Shown: positions 1-11,091 of the stretch, in pieces
Layout: the number at the start of each line of letters is the position of its first letter
How positions within the stretch are numbered: the stretch's first letter is position 1
From: Ruegeria marina
Lineage (GTDB): Bacteria > Pseudomonadota > Alphaproteobacteria > Rhodobacterales > Rhodobacteraceae
Assembly: GCF_900101475.1 (NCBI RefSeq)
Contig: NZ_FMZV01000007.1
Location: 124,001-188,000, forward strand
DNA length: 64,000 bases
Direction: 5' to 3'
Position numbers and translations under genes: made by a program
The notes under the pieces: generated by a model
Database searches by the model: none
Told to the model about the DNA's origin: nothing
Seen by the model: only the letters and a program-made list of their open reading frames with translations

Positions 1-1404
1 GCCTGTCACGGCGCTTTCGGTGGACCGACTGACATCCAGCAGGATCGAAACCGCCAGATCGCGCGCTTCGGGACGGGACTGCATCCAGATGCGCTCATTT
101 CCTTCACCGCTCGCCAGACGGTCGGTTTCGGCGCGCACGGCGGCTTCGATATCCAGCTGGTCGCCATCGAGATGGCCACGGGTCATGATGCGGCCCGGGC
201 GCAGCGCTTCGAACTGGCGTTTGACCGCACGGATGCGGCGGGCGGCGGCCGGATCGTCACCGAACCCGGCGGCGTCCTCGCGTATTTCGGCGTCAGACAG
301 CAGGACACTCACATGGTCCGGCAGGTACTGGCCCAGACGCACGTCCCATTCAGGGTACAGGAGCCGGTCCGACAGCCGCTCGCGGTCGACATCCTCCGGC
401 GCAAGGTCGAGATGCAGTTTCAACCGCGTTGGCGGGGCTTTGGATATCTGGCCCAGACCTATTTCTTCCTGATCGTCAGCCGCTTTCCTGGCGTTGTCGG
501 GATCGTCGTCGTCAATGCGTCGGTTGATGTTCAGGAACTCGGCCCAGCTGAGGATCGCTTCGAATTTGTGCAGGATGAAACTGTCATTGCGTTCGGCCTG
601 ATCCGACTTGCGTCGGCGGGCACGGCGGGTCTTTTCATCGGAATCCTCAGGCGGACCTTCGGTTTCGGGATTTTCGACCTCGTGGTGCTCGGAAACCCCG
701 ACCGCACGCAACTCCGGCCACAGGGGAACAGGGCGGAAATGCTGGTAGCCGCGCGGGGCCGCAAGGTCGCCATCCATGGCGAGCATCTGCCTGCCCGCCT
801 GCGACAGCGGAGCGGGATCTCCCAGCATGTGACGTACAATCTCTTCGACCGCTGCCTCTGCAGGAGGCAGGTTCGGAGTATCGCGGTGATGCAATACTCC
901 CTTGCACAGTTCCATGTAGAGCGGGCGCAGCCCCGGGGCATCTTCCAGCGTTGCCTCGACCATCGCCTGCGTTGCCATCAGCGCGCGCAGATCCGCCCGA
1001 AGATGATCATTTTCTTCAACCCGGCTGCCTGCATGGGCGGCGGCCGCAGCCAGCCAGACATACAGTGCCCCGTTCGCTTCGCGTGCTGGGAAAACCGCGA
1101 GGCTGTCGGGCAGGCGCAGAACTTCACCGTCAAAGGACGTGCGCGGCAACAGTTCCGCTTCGGTCGCCAGCCGGCGGCGCCAGCCCAGCCGGTGGCGGGA
1201 AAGCTCGGGCGAGACCGGGCGCAATTCGACACCCGCCTTGCCCCCCAGCCCCCGGAAAAGAACGGCCAGCCGCCCTGCGACCTCTGACAGGTCGACCGCG
1301 GCTCCTTCGTGCACCAGGGGTGCATCCAGGCGGCTGGCCAGGCTGTGCCACAGTTTCCCGATTGTCTCTTCGGGTTCCCATGGCTCGAAGTCGATCTTGA
1401 CCAT
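1..1404 (-). CDS. norD: NorD, nitric oxide reductase activation protein (3'-truncated by the window edge)
   Basis: An uninterrupted reverse-strand frame begins at the ATG at 1404, eight bases after the norQ stop, and runs off the left edge after 468 codons. NorD proteins are usually about 600-640 aa, so the C-terminal quarter is missing. The last visible residues enter a von Willebrand factor A domain and include the MIDAS-type D-V-S-R-S. NorD is thought to work with the MoxR ATPase NorQ to insert the non-heme iron of NorB. It is the fourth gene of norCBQD and norE/F may lie beyond the window. Long plus-strand frames over this region are antisense shadows. Confidence 0.88.
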   Translation of the reverse strand, partial: MVKIDFEPWEPEETIGKLWHSLASRLDAPLVHEGAAVDLSEVAGRLAVLFRGLGGKAGVELRPVSPELSRHRLGWRRRLATEAELLPRTSFDGEVLRLPDSLAVFPAREANGALYVWLAAAAAHAGSRVEENDHLRADLRALMATQAMVEATLEDAPGLRPLYMELCKGVLHHRDTPNLPPAEAAVEEIVRHMLGDPAPLSQAGRQMLAMDGDLAAPRGYQHFRPVPLWPELRAVGVSEHHEVENPETEGPPEDSDEKTRRARRRKSDQAERNDSFILHKFEAILSWAEFLNINRRIDDDDPDNARKAADDQEEIGLGQISKAPPTRLKLHLDLAPEDVDRERLSDRLLYPEWDVRLGQYLPDHVSVLLSDAEIREDAAGFGDDPAAARRIRAVKRQFEALRPGRIMTRGHLDGDQLDIEAAVRAETDRLASGEGNERIWMQSRPEARDLAVSILLDVSRSTESAVTG

Positions 1405-1412
1405 CGCCGGCC

Positions 1413-2228
1413 TCACCCAAAGACGGCGGTGGTCAGATCGAGGAGTCCGCGTTTGGTATCCTCGTCGTCGGTCAGAGGTTCGATCATTGCAGCGCGAATG
1501 GCGCGTTCGGTCGGCATGCCTTGTGCGATCAGGGTCGCGGCATAGACGACCAGACGGGTCGAGACCCCCTCCTCCAGATCCTGACCCTTGAGCCCGCGCA
1601 ACTTGCCCGCCAGCCGGATCAGCGGCTTGCAGCGCTCGGGCGCCAGCCCGCTTTCCTCGGACACGACACGCGCCTCCAGTTCGGGTGTCGGGAAATCGAA
1701 CTCCAGCGAGATGAAGCGTTGCCGGGTCGAGGGTTTCAGGGTCTTGAGAATGTTCTGGTAACCGGGGTTGTAAGAGGCCACCAGCATGAAGCCGGGCGCG
1801 GCCTCCAGTTCTTCGCCGGTGCGGTCGATGGGAAGGATGCGGCGATCGTCTGTCAAAGGGTGCAGCACTACGGTCACGTCCTTGCGCGCCTCGACCACTT
1901 CGTCAAGGTAGCAGATCGCGCCTTCGCGCACCGCCCGTGTCAACGGCCCGTCGACCCAGACCGTTTCGCCCCCCTTGAGCAGATAGCGCCCGATCAGGTC
2001 GGCTGCGGCCAGGTCGTCGTGGCAAGCCACGGTATAAAGCGGCCTGCCCAGCCGCGCGGCCATGTGCGCCACGAAACGGGTCTTGCCGCAGCCGGTCGGG
2101 CCTTTCAACAGGACCGGCAGGTTGTTGGAATACGCGGCGGTGAAGACATCGCATTCATCGCCCTGCGGGAGGTAGAAGGGGGCGGCTGCCGCCCCCGTTC
2201 CGATGTTCATTGATCCATCCATTTCCAT
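1413..2228 (-). CDS. norQ: NorQ, MoxR-family AAA+ ATPase for nitric oxide reductase maturation
   Basis: This 271-aa cytoplasmic AAA+ ATPase has Walker A GPTGCGKT at residues 43-50 and a Walker B-like ICYLDEV segment. It belongs to the NorQ/CbbQ branch of MoxR ATPases, which with NorD activates cytochrome c-dependent NO reductase. The start ATG shares one base with the norB stop (TAATG), so translation is probably coupled. An in-frame ATG at codon 7 is a possible alternative start. norD follows eight bases downstream, as in Paracoccus and Pseudomonas nor operons. Confidence 0.95.
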   Translation of the reverse strand: MEMDGSMNIGTGAAAAPFYLPQGDECDVFTAAYSNNLPVLLKGPTGCGKTRFVAHMAARLGRPLYTVACHDDLAAADLIGRYLLKGGETVWVDGPLTRAVREGAICYLDEVVEARKDVTVVLHPLTDDRRILPIDRTGEELEAAPGFMLVASYNPGYQNILKTLKPSTRQRFISLEFDFPTPELEARVVSEESGLAPERCKPLIRLAGKLRGLKGQDLEEGVSTRLVVYAATLIAQGMPTERAIRAAMIEPLTDDEDTKRGLLDLTTAVFG

Positions 2229-3595
2229 TACTCGGCTGGTGTTTCAGTCATACCGCGTTCGATGATCTCCTTGCGCGGCACCCATATGGCGTAGATGAAG
2301 ACAAGCGCCCCCAGAACCACCACAAGTCCTGACCCGAAGCGCATCCAGTAGAAGATGGCGACCTGGTCCTGCACGTCCATGAAATACTCGCCCACCACAC
2401 GTTGCATATGCGTCTGGATTGTCCCGGCGAATGTCAGCACGAAGGTCATGAAGACCATGCCGCCGGTCATGAGCCAGAACGATGCCATGTTCAGCACCTG
2501 ATTGTAGGGGTCGCGGTTCAGCAGGATCGGCATCGCATAGCTGAAGATCGCCAGGTTCAGTGCCACATAGGCCCCGAAGAACGCCAGGTGCCCGTGCGCC
2601 GCGGTGATCTGGGTGCCGTGTGTGTAATAGTTCACCCCGTGCAGCGTGTGCAGGAAGCCCCATACACCGGCGCCAAAGAAGGCGAGCGTGGCACATCCCA
2701 GCGACCACAGCAGAGCGGCCTTGTTCGGGTGGTCGCGGCGGCCCTTCCAGACCATGACAAAGGCGAATGCCATCATCGCGAAGAAGGGGATCACCTCGAG
2801 CGAGCTGAAGATCGACCCGATCCACTGCCAGTACCCGGGGGTACCGATCCAGTAGTAGTGGTGGCCGGTGCCCAGGATGCCCGAGAACAGCGCGGCAGCG
2901 ACGATGACATAGAGCCATTTCTCGACCACCTCGCGGTCAACGCCGGTCAGTTTGAGCATCAGATAGGCCAGGATCGAGGCCATGATCAGTTCCCACACGC
3001 CTTCGACCCACAGGTGAACGACGTACCACCAGTACTGCTTGTCCAGCGCCAGGTTCGACGGGTTGTAGAAGCTGAACAGGAACAGCAACGCCAGACCCCA
3101 AAGACCCAGGAGCAGGATGTTGGTGATCGCGGTCTTCTTGCCCTTCAGAACGGTCATCGACACGTTGTAGAGGAAGATGAGCGCCGCCACCACGATGCCT
3201 GCCTTGACCCATTTGGGCTGTTCAAGGAACTCGCGTCCCTCTTTGCCCAGCAGGAAGTTGCCCTCGAACAGGTTGAAGACATAGGTCACCACCACGCCCA
3301 GCGTGCCGACCACCAGGATCAGCAGTTGCAGATAGGCCAGTTTGGTGGAGTGGATTTCACGCTCCGCCTCTTCCGGGATCAGGAAATAGGCGGCTCCGAA
3401 GAACCCGAGGATCAGCCAGACGATCAACGAGTTGGTGTGCAGCATCCGAACGATGTTGAACGGCAGAAGTTCACTCAGCGTGTTGGGCGCGACGTAGATC
3501 CAGCCGGCGAGCAGACCGCCCAGCACCTGGATCGCAAACAGGCCCATCGCTACAGCAAAGTAGACGAGGGCAATTTTCTGGGATTCGTATTTCAT
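2228..3595 (-). CDS. norB: NorB, nitric oxide reductase large subunit
   Basis: A 455-aa, about 12-helix heme-copper-oxidase-superfamily protein. It reduces NO to N2O at a heme b3/non-heme Fe site in the inner membrane, with electrons from NorC. All expected metal ligands are visible: H53 and H336 (low-spin heme b), H334 (heme b3), and H194, H245 and H246 (FeB). E198 and E267 match the conserved glutamates of Pseudomonas cNOR (E211, E280); all but H53 (offset 7) show the same 13-residue offset. There is no N-terminal quinol-oxidase extension, so this is the cytochrome c-dependent form. It lies 15 bases after norC and overlaps norQ by one base. Confidence 0.98.
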   Translation of the reverse strand: MKYESQKIALVYFAVAMGLFAIQVLGGLLAGWIYVAPNTLSELLPFNIVRMLHTNSLIVWLILGFFGAAYFLIPEEAEREIHSTKLAYLQLLILVVGTLGVVVTYVFNLFEGNFLLGKEGREFLEQPKWVKAGIVVAALIFLYNVSMTVLKGKKTAITNILLLGLWGLALLFLFSFYNPSNLALDKQYWWYVVHLWVEGVWELIMASILAYLMLKLTGVDREVVEKWLYVIVAAALFSGILGTGHHYYWIGTPGYWQWIGSIFSSLEVIPFFAMMAFAFVMVWKGRRDHPNKAALLWSLGCATLAFFGAGVWGFLHTLHGVNYYTHGTQITAAHGHLAFFGAYVALNLAIFSYAMPILLNRDPYNQVLNMASFWLMTGGMVFMTFVLTFAGTIQTHMQRVVGEYFMDVQDQVAIFYWMRFGSGLVVVLGALVFIYAIWVPRKEIIERGMTETPAE

Positions 3596-3610
3596 GTCTC
3601 CGCTCCCTTC

Positions 3611-4063
3611 TCAGCCCGCCTCGTTGGGCGGCCAGCCCTGGGTGTCGATCGTGTTCGTCCAGAGCAGGAAATCGGCAAGCTGGCGGATTTCCTCGTCGCT
3701 GAGGTTGAACCTTGGCATCTGTCTCCGGCCCTCGATCCCGGTCGGTTGCGACTCCATCCAGCCCTTGAGCGTTTCAAAGGCAAGCTCGGGGTCGTCCTGA
3801 ACACCCCAGCGCGTCATCACGTTCCCCACCTCGGGCGCAAAGTATGCGCCTTCGCCCAGGATCGAGTGACAGTTGATGCAGGCGTGTTTTTCCCAAACAT
3901 GTTTCCCGGCCGCGACGTCGGCGGTCAGGGTTTCCGCGTTGGTCGAAGTGGTCGTGATATACCTATGGGAATGGGCTGACAGAGCCAGAAAGATGATAAT
4001 GAAGAACAACGACCCGCCATAGAATATGTTACGGGCCATGCTTTTTGTCATGACTTCGCGCAT
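3611..4063 (-). CDS. norC: NorC, cytochrome c subunit of nitric oxide reductase
   Basis: A 150-aa protein with one N-terminal membrane anchor (about residues 12-30) and a periplasmic mono-heme cytochrome c domain. The heme-binding C62-I-N-C65-H66 is visible, with a downstream MPRF methionine as the probable axial ligand. It passes electrons to NorB and is the first gene of the norCBQD operon. An NnrR/Dnr-type box lies 64 bases upstream of the start. An ATG five codons in (MTKSMARN) is an alternative start. Confidence 0.97.
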   Translation of the reverse strand: MREVMTKSMARNIFYGGSLFFIIIFLALSAHSHRYITTTSTNAETLTADVAAGKHVWEKHACINCHSILGEGAYFAPEVGNVMTRWGVQDDPELAFETLKGWMESQPTGIEGRRQMPRFNLSDEEIRQLADFLLWTNTIDTQGWPPNEAG

Positions 4064-4126
4064 TGCGCTCTCCTTTGCGCCGCGTTTCTGGTGCAGGGAT
4101 CATTGTTCCGGCTGGACCGAAACTCC

Positions 4127-4140
4127 TTAACGAAAGTCAA
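4127..4140. promoter_or_regulatory. NnrR/Dnr (FNR-CRP family) box upstream of norC
   Basis: TTAACGAAAGTCAA is an imperfect palindrome of two 5-bp half-sites separated by 4 bp, centred about 70 bases upstream of the norC ATG. The identical 14-mer occurs in the nnrS/nirS intergenic region. The form agrees with boxes described for NO-responsive NNR/NnrR regulators in Paracoccus-type denitrifiers. The regulator gene itself is not in the window. The binding assignment is inferred. Confidence 0.8.
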
Positions 4141-4676
4141 GTGAACTTGCCGTAACACGCTTGTCATGGGTTTGGCAGCCGCTTCCAACTGCTTGAAAGA
4201 AGCATATACTATTGTAATCATTTATATTTATGGCGTTCACGTCAATCTGCATGTCATCGGAGATTAGCAGCCGCGACGGTGCGGAATTTGGCCAACTCGC
4301 GCATCCGCGCGTGGCGCGATTGCCCCGGTGTCCGGCCAGAGTCTTGCAAAACCTTGGCGACAGGACTCGACGGGCCAAGTCCGAGCTTTGCCCGGATCGG
4401 CCTCGGAGTCGGATCACATGACAGGTACCGTCGGCCTTCTGGCCATATCGTTTCAATCGACGCCTTTATGGCTTTGGCTGGTCGGGATGCCCACGCCCAG
4501 GCCCCAGTATCGGGATGGCATTGCTTACAGGTGTGGTTTTCGATGTCATCAAGGTCGTGACGCCCCTGATCGGCTGGGGGGCGCGGCATACTGCGGGACC
4601 ACTTCGCCGGTTGAGTTTTCACTGGACCCGACCGTCCGCGCCGCCCACTCTGGGCAGAAACGGGAACGGAACAGCC
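4141..4676. other. Intergenic region without a convincing gene
   Basis: About 535 bases between the norC promoter box and zntB. A short AT-rich stretch lies near 4200-4235. The overlapping frames here (for example a reverse frame 4254-4826 holding a chance CxxCH) lack coherent composition and known domains. It probably holds the norC and zntB promoters. No RNA gene or repeat was recognised. Confidence 0.5.
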
Positions 4677-5645
4677 ATGGTCGAAAACAAGCTTGCACCG
4701 ATATGCGCATTTGATTTCGCAAAAGGCGGCGCACAGCCGGTGGCCGAGGACTGGCCTGCCCCGCAACCTGATGCAAAATCCAGCTTTCGCTGGCTGCACC
4801 TGGATCTCGGCCGGCAGGAAACGCACGAATGGATCAGCGAAAACGTACCGTCTATCGCTGCGTCCGCCCTGTTGCAGTCGGAAACGCGCCCGCGCTGCGA
4901 TCAGCTGGACGGAGGATTGATTCTGAACCTGCGCGGCGTGAACCTCAACCCGGGCTCGGACATCGAGGACATGGTATCGCTGCGCATGTGGATTCTGCCC
5001 AATTCAGTCATCTCGTCCCGCACACGGCGCATCTGGGCCACGGACGAGCTTCAGCGCCGCGCCGGCGAAGGATCGGGGCCGGAATCGGTGGGTGACTTTC
5101 TGGCAGAGCTTCTGCACGGATTGTCCCACCGGATCGAACTGGTTTCCCTCGAACTGGACGATCAGACCGACGGGCTGGAAGAACGCGCCCTCGAAGGGGC
5201 CTCATCGCTGCACGACGACCTGAGCGCCCTGCGTCTGACGGTGATCAAGATGCGCAGGTTCCTGCACCCGCAGCGCGAGGCGCTGGATACGCTTCTGCGC
5301 AACGAATCACGCCTGCTGAGCGGATCGGAAATCACCAAGTTGCGCGAGGCGGTAAACCGCACCCGCCGCACCATCGAGGAACTGGACGCCAGCCGCGACC
5401 GTCTGCTCGCCGTGCAGGACCAGATCGCCTCGGAACAGGTACGCATACTGGGGCGGAACAGCTTCATCCTCTCCATTGTCGCTGCGGTGTTTCTCCCCCT
5501 TGGCTTTCTGACAGGGTTGTTCGGCGTCAATATCGCCGGAATGCCCGGCACCCAGTCACCCCTCGCGTTCTGGCTGCTGACCGGAGGATCCGTGGCGGTT
5601 GGCCTCGGGATCTTCCTGGTATTTCGCGCGTTGAAATGGCTCTGA
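4677..5645 (+). CDS. zntB: ZntB-like CorA-family metal ion transporter
   Basis: The 322-aa product has a large N-terminal cytoplasmic domain, a long helical stalk and two C-terminal membrane helices joined by GVNIAGMPG. That signature separates ZntB-type zinc transporters from CorA proteins, which carry GMN. The ATG at 4677 is preferred over the upstream in-frame one at 4515 because it gives the usual ZntB length and has a purine-rich GGGAACGGA just upstream. It is convergent with nnrS, with only nine bases between stops. Direction and metal specificity cannot be read from sequence. Confidence 0.85.
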   Translation: MVENKLAPICAFDFAKGGAQPVAEDWPAPQPDAKSSFRWLHLDLGRQETHEWISENVPSIAASALLQSETRPRCDQLDGGLILNLRGVNLNPGSDIEDMVSLRMWILPNSVISSRTRRIWATDELQRRAGEGSGPESVGDFLAELLHGLSHRIELVSLELDDQTDGLEERALEGASSLHDDLSALRLTVIKMRRFLHPQREALDTLLRNESRLLSGSEITKLREAVNRTRRTIEELDASRDRLLAVQDQIASEQVRILGRNSFILSIVAAVFLPLGFLTGLFGVNIAGMPGTQSPLAFWLLTGGSVAVGLGIFLVFRALKWL

Positions 5646-5654
5646 ACCGCGCAA

Positions 5655-6827
5655 CTATCCGGAAGCGCCAAGGCGCGGCCGGGTCAGGGCGGGCCACATC
5701 GACATCAGAAAGAAGGCCAGCGCCGCCACCCAGAGTCCCCCGGCCAGCAGCATGGCCTGAAGGTGGTATTCACCCAGACCGGTCCCGATCCAGCGCACGA
5801 TTGCCGCAATCGCGATCAGGCCGTAGCCCCAGGCCATGAGCCTTGGCGCGACCAGCGGCTGACCGGAATGGCCAAGCGCCGCGCGGCTCATCACCGCCAG
5901 GGTCATGCCGCCCACGCCGCCAATGCCAAGCAGATGAACGCCGACAAGCTCGGACATCAGGTCGAATCCCGACAGCCCCCAGGTCACCATACCAAGAGCC
6001 AGCATCGCCAGCGCCACATGAAGCGACAGAAGGATGGGTTCGCTCCGGCACCACAACCCCGCCCACCCGGCAAGCCGCAGCGCCAGAACGACACCGAATG
6101 CAATTGCCGCCACACTTGTCACCGTCTGTGACAGGTCGCTCAGGACGAGACCGGGAAGAACAATCGCCAGGATCAAACCCGCGCGCTCCAGCACAGGCCG
6201 CGACACTGGCCATTTCGCCTCCGGCTCGCCGGCACGTTTCATGGCATTGCGGGTAAAGGCAGGCGTGATCCGTCCGCCAAGGACAGCGATCAGCGCGCAT
6301 AATGTGATCAGACCCGCGCGCAGCCCGGAGAAGGCGTCGCCGATGCCCAGACCGATCCATTCAAGGTGAACCGACAGATTCGCGCTCCACAGATAGCCCA
6401 GGAAGATCAGGAACATCAGATTCTGCGGCTTTGGCCGCTTGATCAGCTGCGACAGGATCTTGAGCGCGAGCACCGGCAAAAAGGCGAGGTCAACGACCGC
6501 GACCAGCACCGGCGGAAAGGCCGTGGCGTACCAGACGGCAAGCCGCCCGAGAAACCACAATCCGGCGGCCAGAGCGATGAAGCCATGCCGGGCGCCCGGC
6601 ACGCCGGTCCAGTTCGGAACCGCCGTCAGGAAAAACCCGCCTATCGCCGCCGTGGCATATCCGAATATCATTTCGTGCGCGTGCCACAGATTCGGATTGG
6701 TCCCGAGGCCGGCGCCATGGCCAGAGAGATAGAGAGTCCAGACGGCGCCGGCGAACAGCCCGTAGAGCGCCGCGCTCAGGAAGAACACTCTGAAACCCTC
6801 GGAAAACAACAAGGAAAATACGCGCAT
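5655..6827 (-). CDS. nnrS: NnrS family membrane protein
   Basis: This 390-aa, about 12-helix integral membrane protein has the NnrS hallmark LWHAHEMIFGYATAAIGGFF (histidines 49 and 51 among the conserved residues). NnrS is a heme- and copper-containing protein under NO-responsive control in Rhodobacter sphaeroides and linked to NO stress protection; its reaction is unresolved. The start at 6827 is chosen because AAAGGAGA stands seven bases before it. In-frame ATGs at 6845 and 6899 lack this. The gene diverges from nirS, and the box at 6912-6925 could serve both. Confidence 0.93.
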   Translation of the reverse strand: MRVFSLLFSEGFRVFFLSAALYGLFAGAVWTLYLSGHGAGLGTNPNLWHAHEMIFGYATAAIGGFFLTAVPNWTGVPGARHGFIALAAGLWFLGRLAVWYATAFPPVLVAVVDLAFLPVLALKILSQLIKRPKPQNLMFLIFLGYLWSANLSVHLEWIGLGIGDAFSGLRAGLITLCALIAVLGGRITPAFTRNAMKRAGEPEAKWPVSRPVLERAGLILAIVLPGLVLSDLSQTVTSVAAIAFGVVLALRLAGWAGLWCRSEPILLSLHVALAMLALGMVTWGLSGFDLMSELVGVHLLGIGGVGGMTLAVMSRAALGHSGQPLVAPRLMAWGYGLIAIAAIVRWIGTGLGEYHLQAMLLAGGLWVAALAFFLMSMWPALTRPRLGASG

Positions 6828-6911
6828 ACCGGTCTCCTTTGCCATTTCTGATGTTTGGCAAACTGCTCGCTGATCGTCCGCCCAGATTTGCTTGGGCACG
6901 CGTCCGGCGCC

Positions 6912-8736
<1,825 letters not shown>

Positions 8737-8747
8737 CGTCAGTCCAC

Positions 8748-8780
8748 GGGCGGGTCCACTGCGTCCCTTGGGGCCCGCCC
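8748..8780 (+). terminator. Terminator-like attenuating hairpin between nirS and nirE
   Basis: GGGCGGGTCC at 8748-8757 pairs with GGGCCCGCCC at 8771-8780 (one G-U wobble), followed by TTTCTCTCCCTTCT. No new promoter is obvious before nirE. Partial termination here would give more nirS message than message for the d1-heme biosynthesis genes. Confidence 0.65.
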
Positions 8781-8827
8781 TTTCTCTCCCTTCTCCAGCC
8801 AGTCGCCCCAACCTGACGGAGCCAGCC

Positions 8828-9601
8828 ATGCATATCGCCGGAAAAGTTCACCTGATCGGAGCGGGTCCGGGAGACCCAGAGCTGATGACCCTGCGCGCCC
8901 TGCGGATGCTGCAAGAGGCCGACGTGGTGGTCTATGACCGGCTGGTCAGCCCCGAGATCGTCGCGATGGCCCCCGCCGGTGCCCGCATGATCCCGGTGGG
9001 CAAATCCCCCAAATGCCATCCGGTGCCACAGGACCGGATCAACCAGATCCTGCTCGAAGAGGCGATGGCCGGCCATGTGGTCGCCCGCCTGAAGGGCGGC
9101 GATCCGATGATCTTTGGCCGCGGCTCGGAAGAGGCGGCGCATCTTCTGGCCCATGGCGTGCCGGTCGATTACGCCCCCGGCATCACCGCCGCGCAGGGCG
9201 CCAGCTGTTCCACCGGCGTGCCGCTGACCCATCGTGGGCTTGCGACCTCGGTCCAGTATGTCACCGGTCACCGGCAGGCGGACCGGGTGCTGGACCTCGA
9301 CTGGAAGCGTCTTGCCGATCCCGACAGTACCCTTGTCGTCTATATGGGTGTGGCCAATATCGGCCAGATCGCCATGGGTTTGATGACCGAGGGCCTGTCC
9401 GCAGCAACACCGGTTCTGGCCGTCAGCCAGGCGACGACGGCACAGGAGCGCCGGCTGGTTTCGCGGCTGGACAAGATCGCCACCGATGCACGTGCGGCAG
9501 ATCTGGCCGCGCCCACCCTTTTCATCATCGGCCAGGTCGTTTCGCTTTATGCCGAACATTCCTTTCACGACCTGATGGATCAGGTGGCAGCCCATGGATG
9601 A
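8828..9601 (+). CDS. nirE: NirE, uroporphyrinogen-III C-methyltransferase for heme d1 synthesis
   Basis: A 257-aa SAM-dependent methyltransferase making precorrin-2 from uroporphyrinogen III, the first step toward siroheme and heme d1. It has the SUMT motifs GAGPGDPELMT near the N-terminus and GGDPMIFGRGSEE near residue 90. The start at 8828 follows ACGGAG; the longer frame to 8768 adds a proline-rich leader without homology. It lacks the oxidase/ferrochelatase part of CysG. Its place directly after nirS supports NirE over CobA. It overlaps nirC by eight bases. Confidence 0.95.
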   Translation: MHIAGKVHLIGAGPGDPELMTLRALRMLQEADVVVYDRLVSPEIVAMAPAGARMIPVGKSPKCHPVPQDRINQILLEEAMAGHVVARLKGGDPMIFGRGSEEAAHLLAHGVPVDYAPGITAAQGASCSTGVPLTHRGLATSVQYVTGHRQADRVLDLDWKRLADPDSTLVVYMGVANIGQIAMGLMTEGLSAATPVLAVSQATTAQERRLVSRLDKIATDARAADLAAPTLFIIGQVVSLYAEHSFHDLMDQVAAHG

Positions 9602-9944
9602 CTTCCCGTTAATCCGCACCCAAAAGCCGGACAGGTCAGCCGCCGCGCTGGCTCTGACGATGCTGTTCCTCGCCACCACCGCCTTTGCCGCCGATGCCAT
9701 TGATCCCGCCGCCCTGAAACGTCTGGTGCAGCAGGATTGCGGATCGTGCCATGGCCTGACCCTCAAGGGCGGGCTTGGCCCCGACCTGCGCGCCGAGGCG
9801 CTGCAACATTATGATCAGGGCGTCCTGACTTCGGTGATCCTCGACGGCATCCCTGACACGGCCATGCCGCCCTGGCGGCCGTTGATGACCGAGGAAGAGG
9901 CCGAATGGATCGCCCGCTATCTGCAAAACCCGGAGGGCAAATGA
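9594..9944 (+). CDS. nirC: NirC, periplasmic mono-heme cytochrome c
   Basis: A 116-aa protein with a signal peptide (cleavage near residue 33) and a c55x-type cytochrome domain carrying C49-G-S-C52-H53 and a downstream Met (TAMPPWR). NirC proteins are proposed electron carriers to NirS or participants in late heme d1 maturation. It overlaps nirE by eight bases and nirF by four (ATGA). Confidence 0.93.
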   Translation: MDDFPLIRTQKPDRSAAALALTMLFLATTAFAADAIDPAALKRLVQQDCGSCHGLTLKGGLGPDLRAEALQHYDQGVLTSVILDGIPDTAMPPWRPLMTEEEAEWIARYLQNPEGK

Positions 9945-11086
9945 AACCTCTCGCACTCGCCCTTGTCGCTACTCTCTTGACCGGAACCGCCACAGCCGAA
10001 ACCATCGCCACCGGAGATCTGGGGCTGGTGATCGAGCGCGCGACCGGATCGGTCCTGCTGGTCGATCAGTCCGACCGCGCCGCGCTCGCCCGGATCGAGG
10101 GCCTGGGCGATCTGTCCCATGCCTCGCTGGTCTATTCCCCGGACGAACGCTTTGCCTATGTCTTTGGCCGCGACGGCGGGCTGACCAAACTCGATATCAC
10201 CACCCGCCAGATCGTGGGCCGCGTCGTGCAATCGGGCAACGCCATCGGCGGCGCCATATCCGATGACGGCAGGCTGGTTGCCGTGTCCAACTATGAACCG
10301 GGCGGCGTGCGCGTCTTTGACGCCGACACGCTCGACATGGTTGCCGACATCCCCACCGGCGGCAAGACCATCGGTCTGGTCGATGCGCCGGGGCGCCGGT
10401 TCGTCTTTACCGTCTGGGATACCGGGGAAAGCTGGATTGCTGACTTCACCCAAACGCCGCCGCAGATCACCACCATCCCCGGCATGGGCAAGAATCCATA
10501 TGATGCGCTGATCACCGGCAATGGCCGCACCTATATCACCGGCCTTTTTGGCGAGGACGGGCTGACCGCGCTGGACCTCTGGTCCGAAACCCCCGAACCG
10601 ATCCGCGTGTTGCCTGGCTATGGCCGGGGCGAGCAGGAAATGCCGGTCTACAAGATGCCCCATCTCGAAGGCTGGGCGCTGACCGGGCACGAATTCGTGC
10701 TGCCCGCCGTCGGCCATCCCCAAGTGCTCTGGATTGACGCCGACACATTGACCGAAACCGGGCGCACCCAGACCCATGGCCAGCCGGTCTTTGCCATGGC
10801 CCGTCCCGACGGGCGGCAAGTCTGGGTCAACTTCGCCCATCCGCTGAACGACACGATCCAGGTGATCGACACCGTGACCAAAGAGGTCATCCACGAATTC
10901 AAGCCTGGCCCGGCGGTCCTGCATATGGAGTTCACGCCGCGCGGGCACGAGGTCTGGATCAGCGTCCGCGATGCCAACCGCGTGATGATCTATGACACCC
11001 GGACGTTTGAAAAACTGCGCGAAATTGAGGTGGATAGCCCCTCGGGCATCTTCTTTACCGCCCGCGCGCACAAAACAGGGTTGTAA
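9941..11086 (+). CDS. nirF: NirF, heme d1 biosynthesis propeller protein
   Basis: A 381-aa protein with a short signal peptide (MKPLALALVATLLTGTATA) and a beta-propeller resembling the d1 domain of NirS, without a c-heme motif. NirF is required for heme d1 formation and has been assigned late steps in periplasmic processing. The start at 9941 overlaps the nirC stop (ATGA); a frame beginning at 9905 would extend into nirC and hide the signal peptide. Confidence 0.95.
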   Translation: MKPLALALVATLLTGTATAETIATGDLGLVIERATGSVLLVDQSDRAALARIEGLGDLSHASLVYSPDERFAYVFGRDGGLTKLDITTRQIVGRVVQSGNAIGGAISDDGRLVAVSNYEPGGVRVFDADTLDMVADIPTGGKTIGLVDAPGRRFVFTVWDTGESWIADFTQTPPQITTIPGMGKNPYDALITGNGRTYITGLFGEDGLTALDLWSETPEPIRVLPGYGRGEQEMPVYKMPHLEGWALTGHEFVLPAVGHPQVLWIDADTLTETGRTQTHGQPVFAMARPDGRQVWVNFAHPLNDTIQVIDTVTKEVIHEFKPGPAVLHMEFTPRGHEVWISVRDANRVMIYDTRTFEKLREIEVDSPSGIFFTARAHKTGL

Positions 11087-11091
11087 CCGCC

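Noticed and set aside
172-1287. 371-codon plus-strand frame
   Set aside because: It lies antisense to norD, which shows a clear NorD reading frame ending in a VWA MIDAS motif; the plus-strand translation has no domain.
2402-3979. 525-codon plus-strand frame over norB and norC
   Set aside because: His/Gln/Asp-rich antisense translation typical of high-GC shadow frames; NorB ligands are all intact on the other strand.
4254-4826. Reverse frame with a CxxCH next to norC, considered as a small cytochrome
   Set aside because: It overlaps the zntB start, lacks a signal peptide and has arginine-rich random composition; the motif is probably chance.
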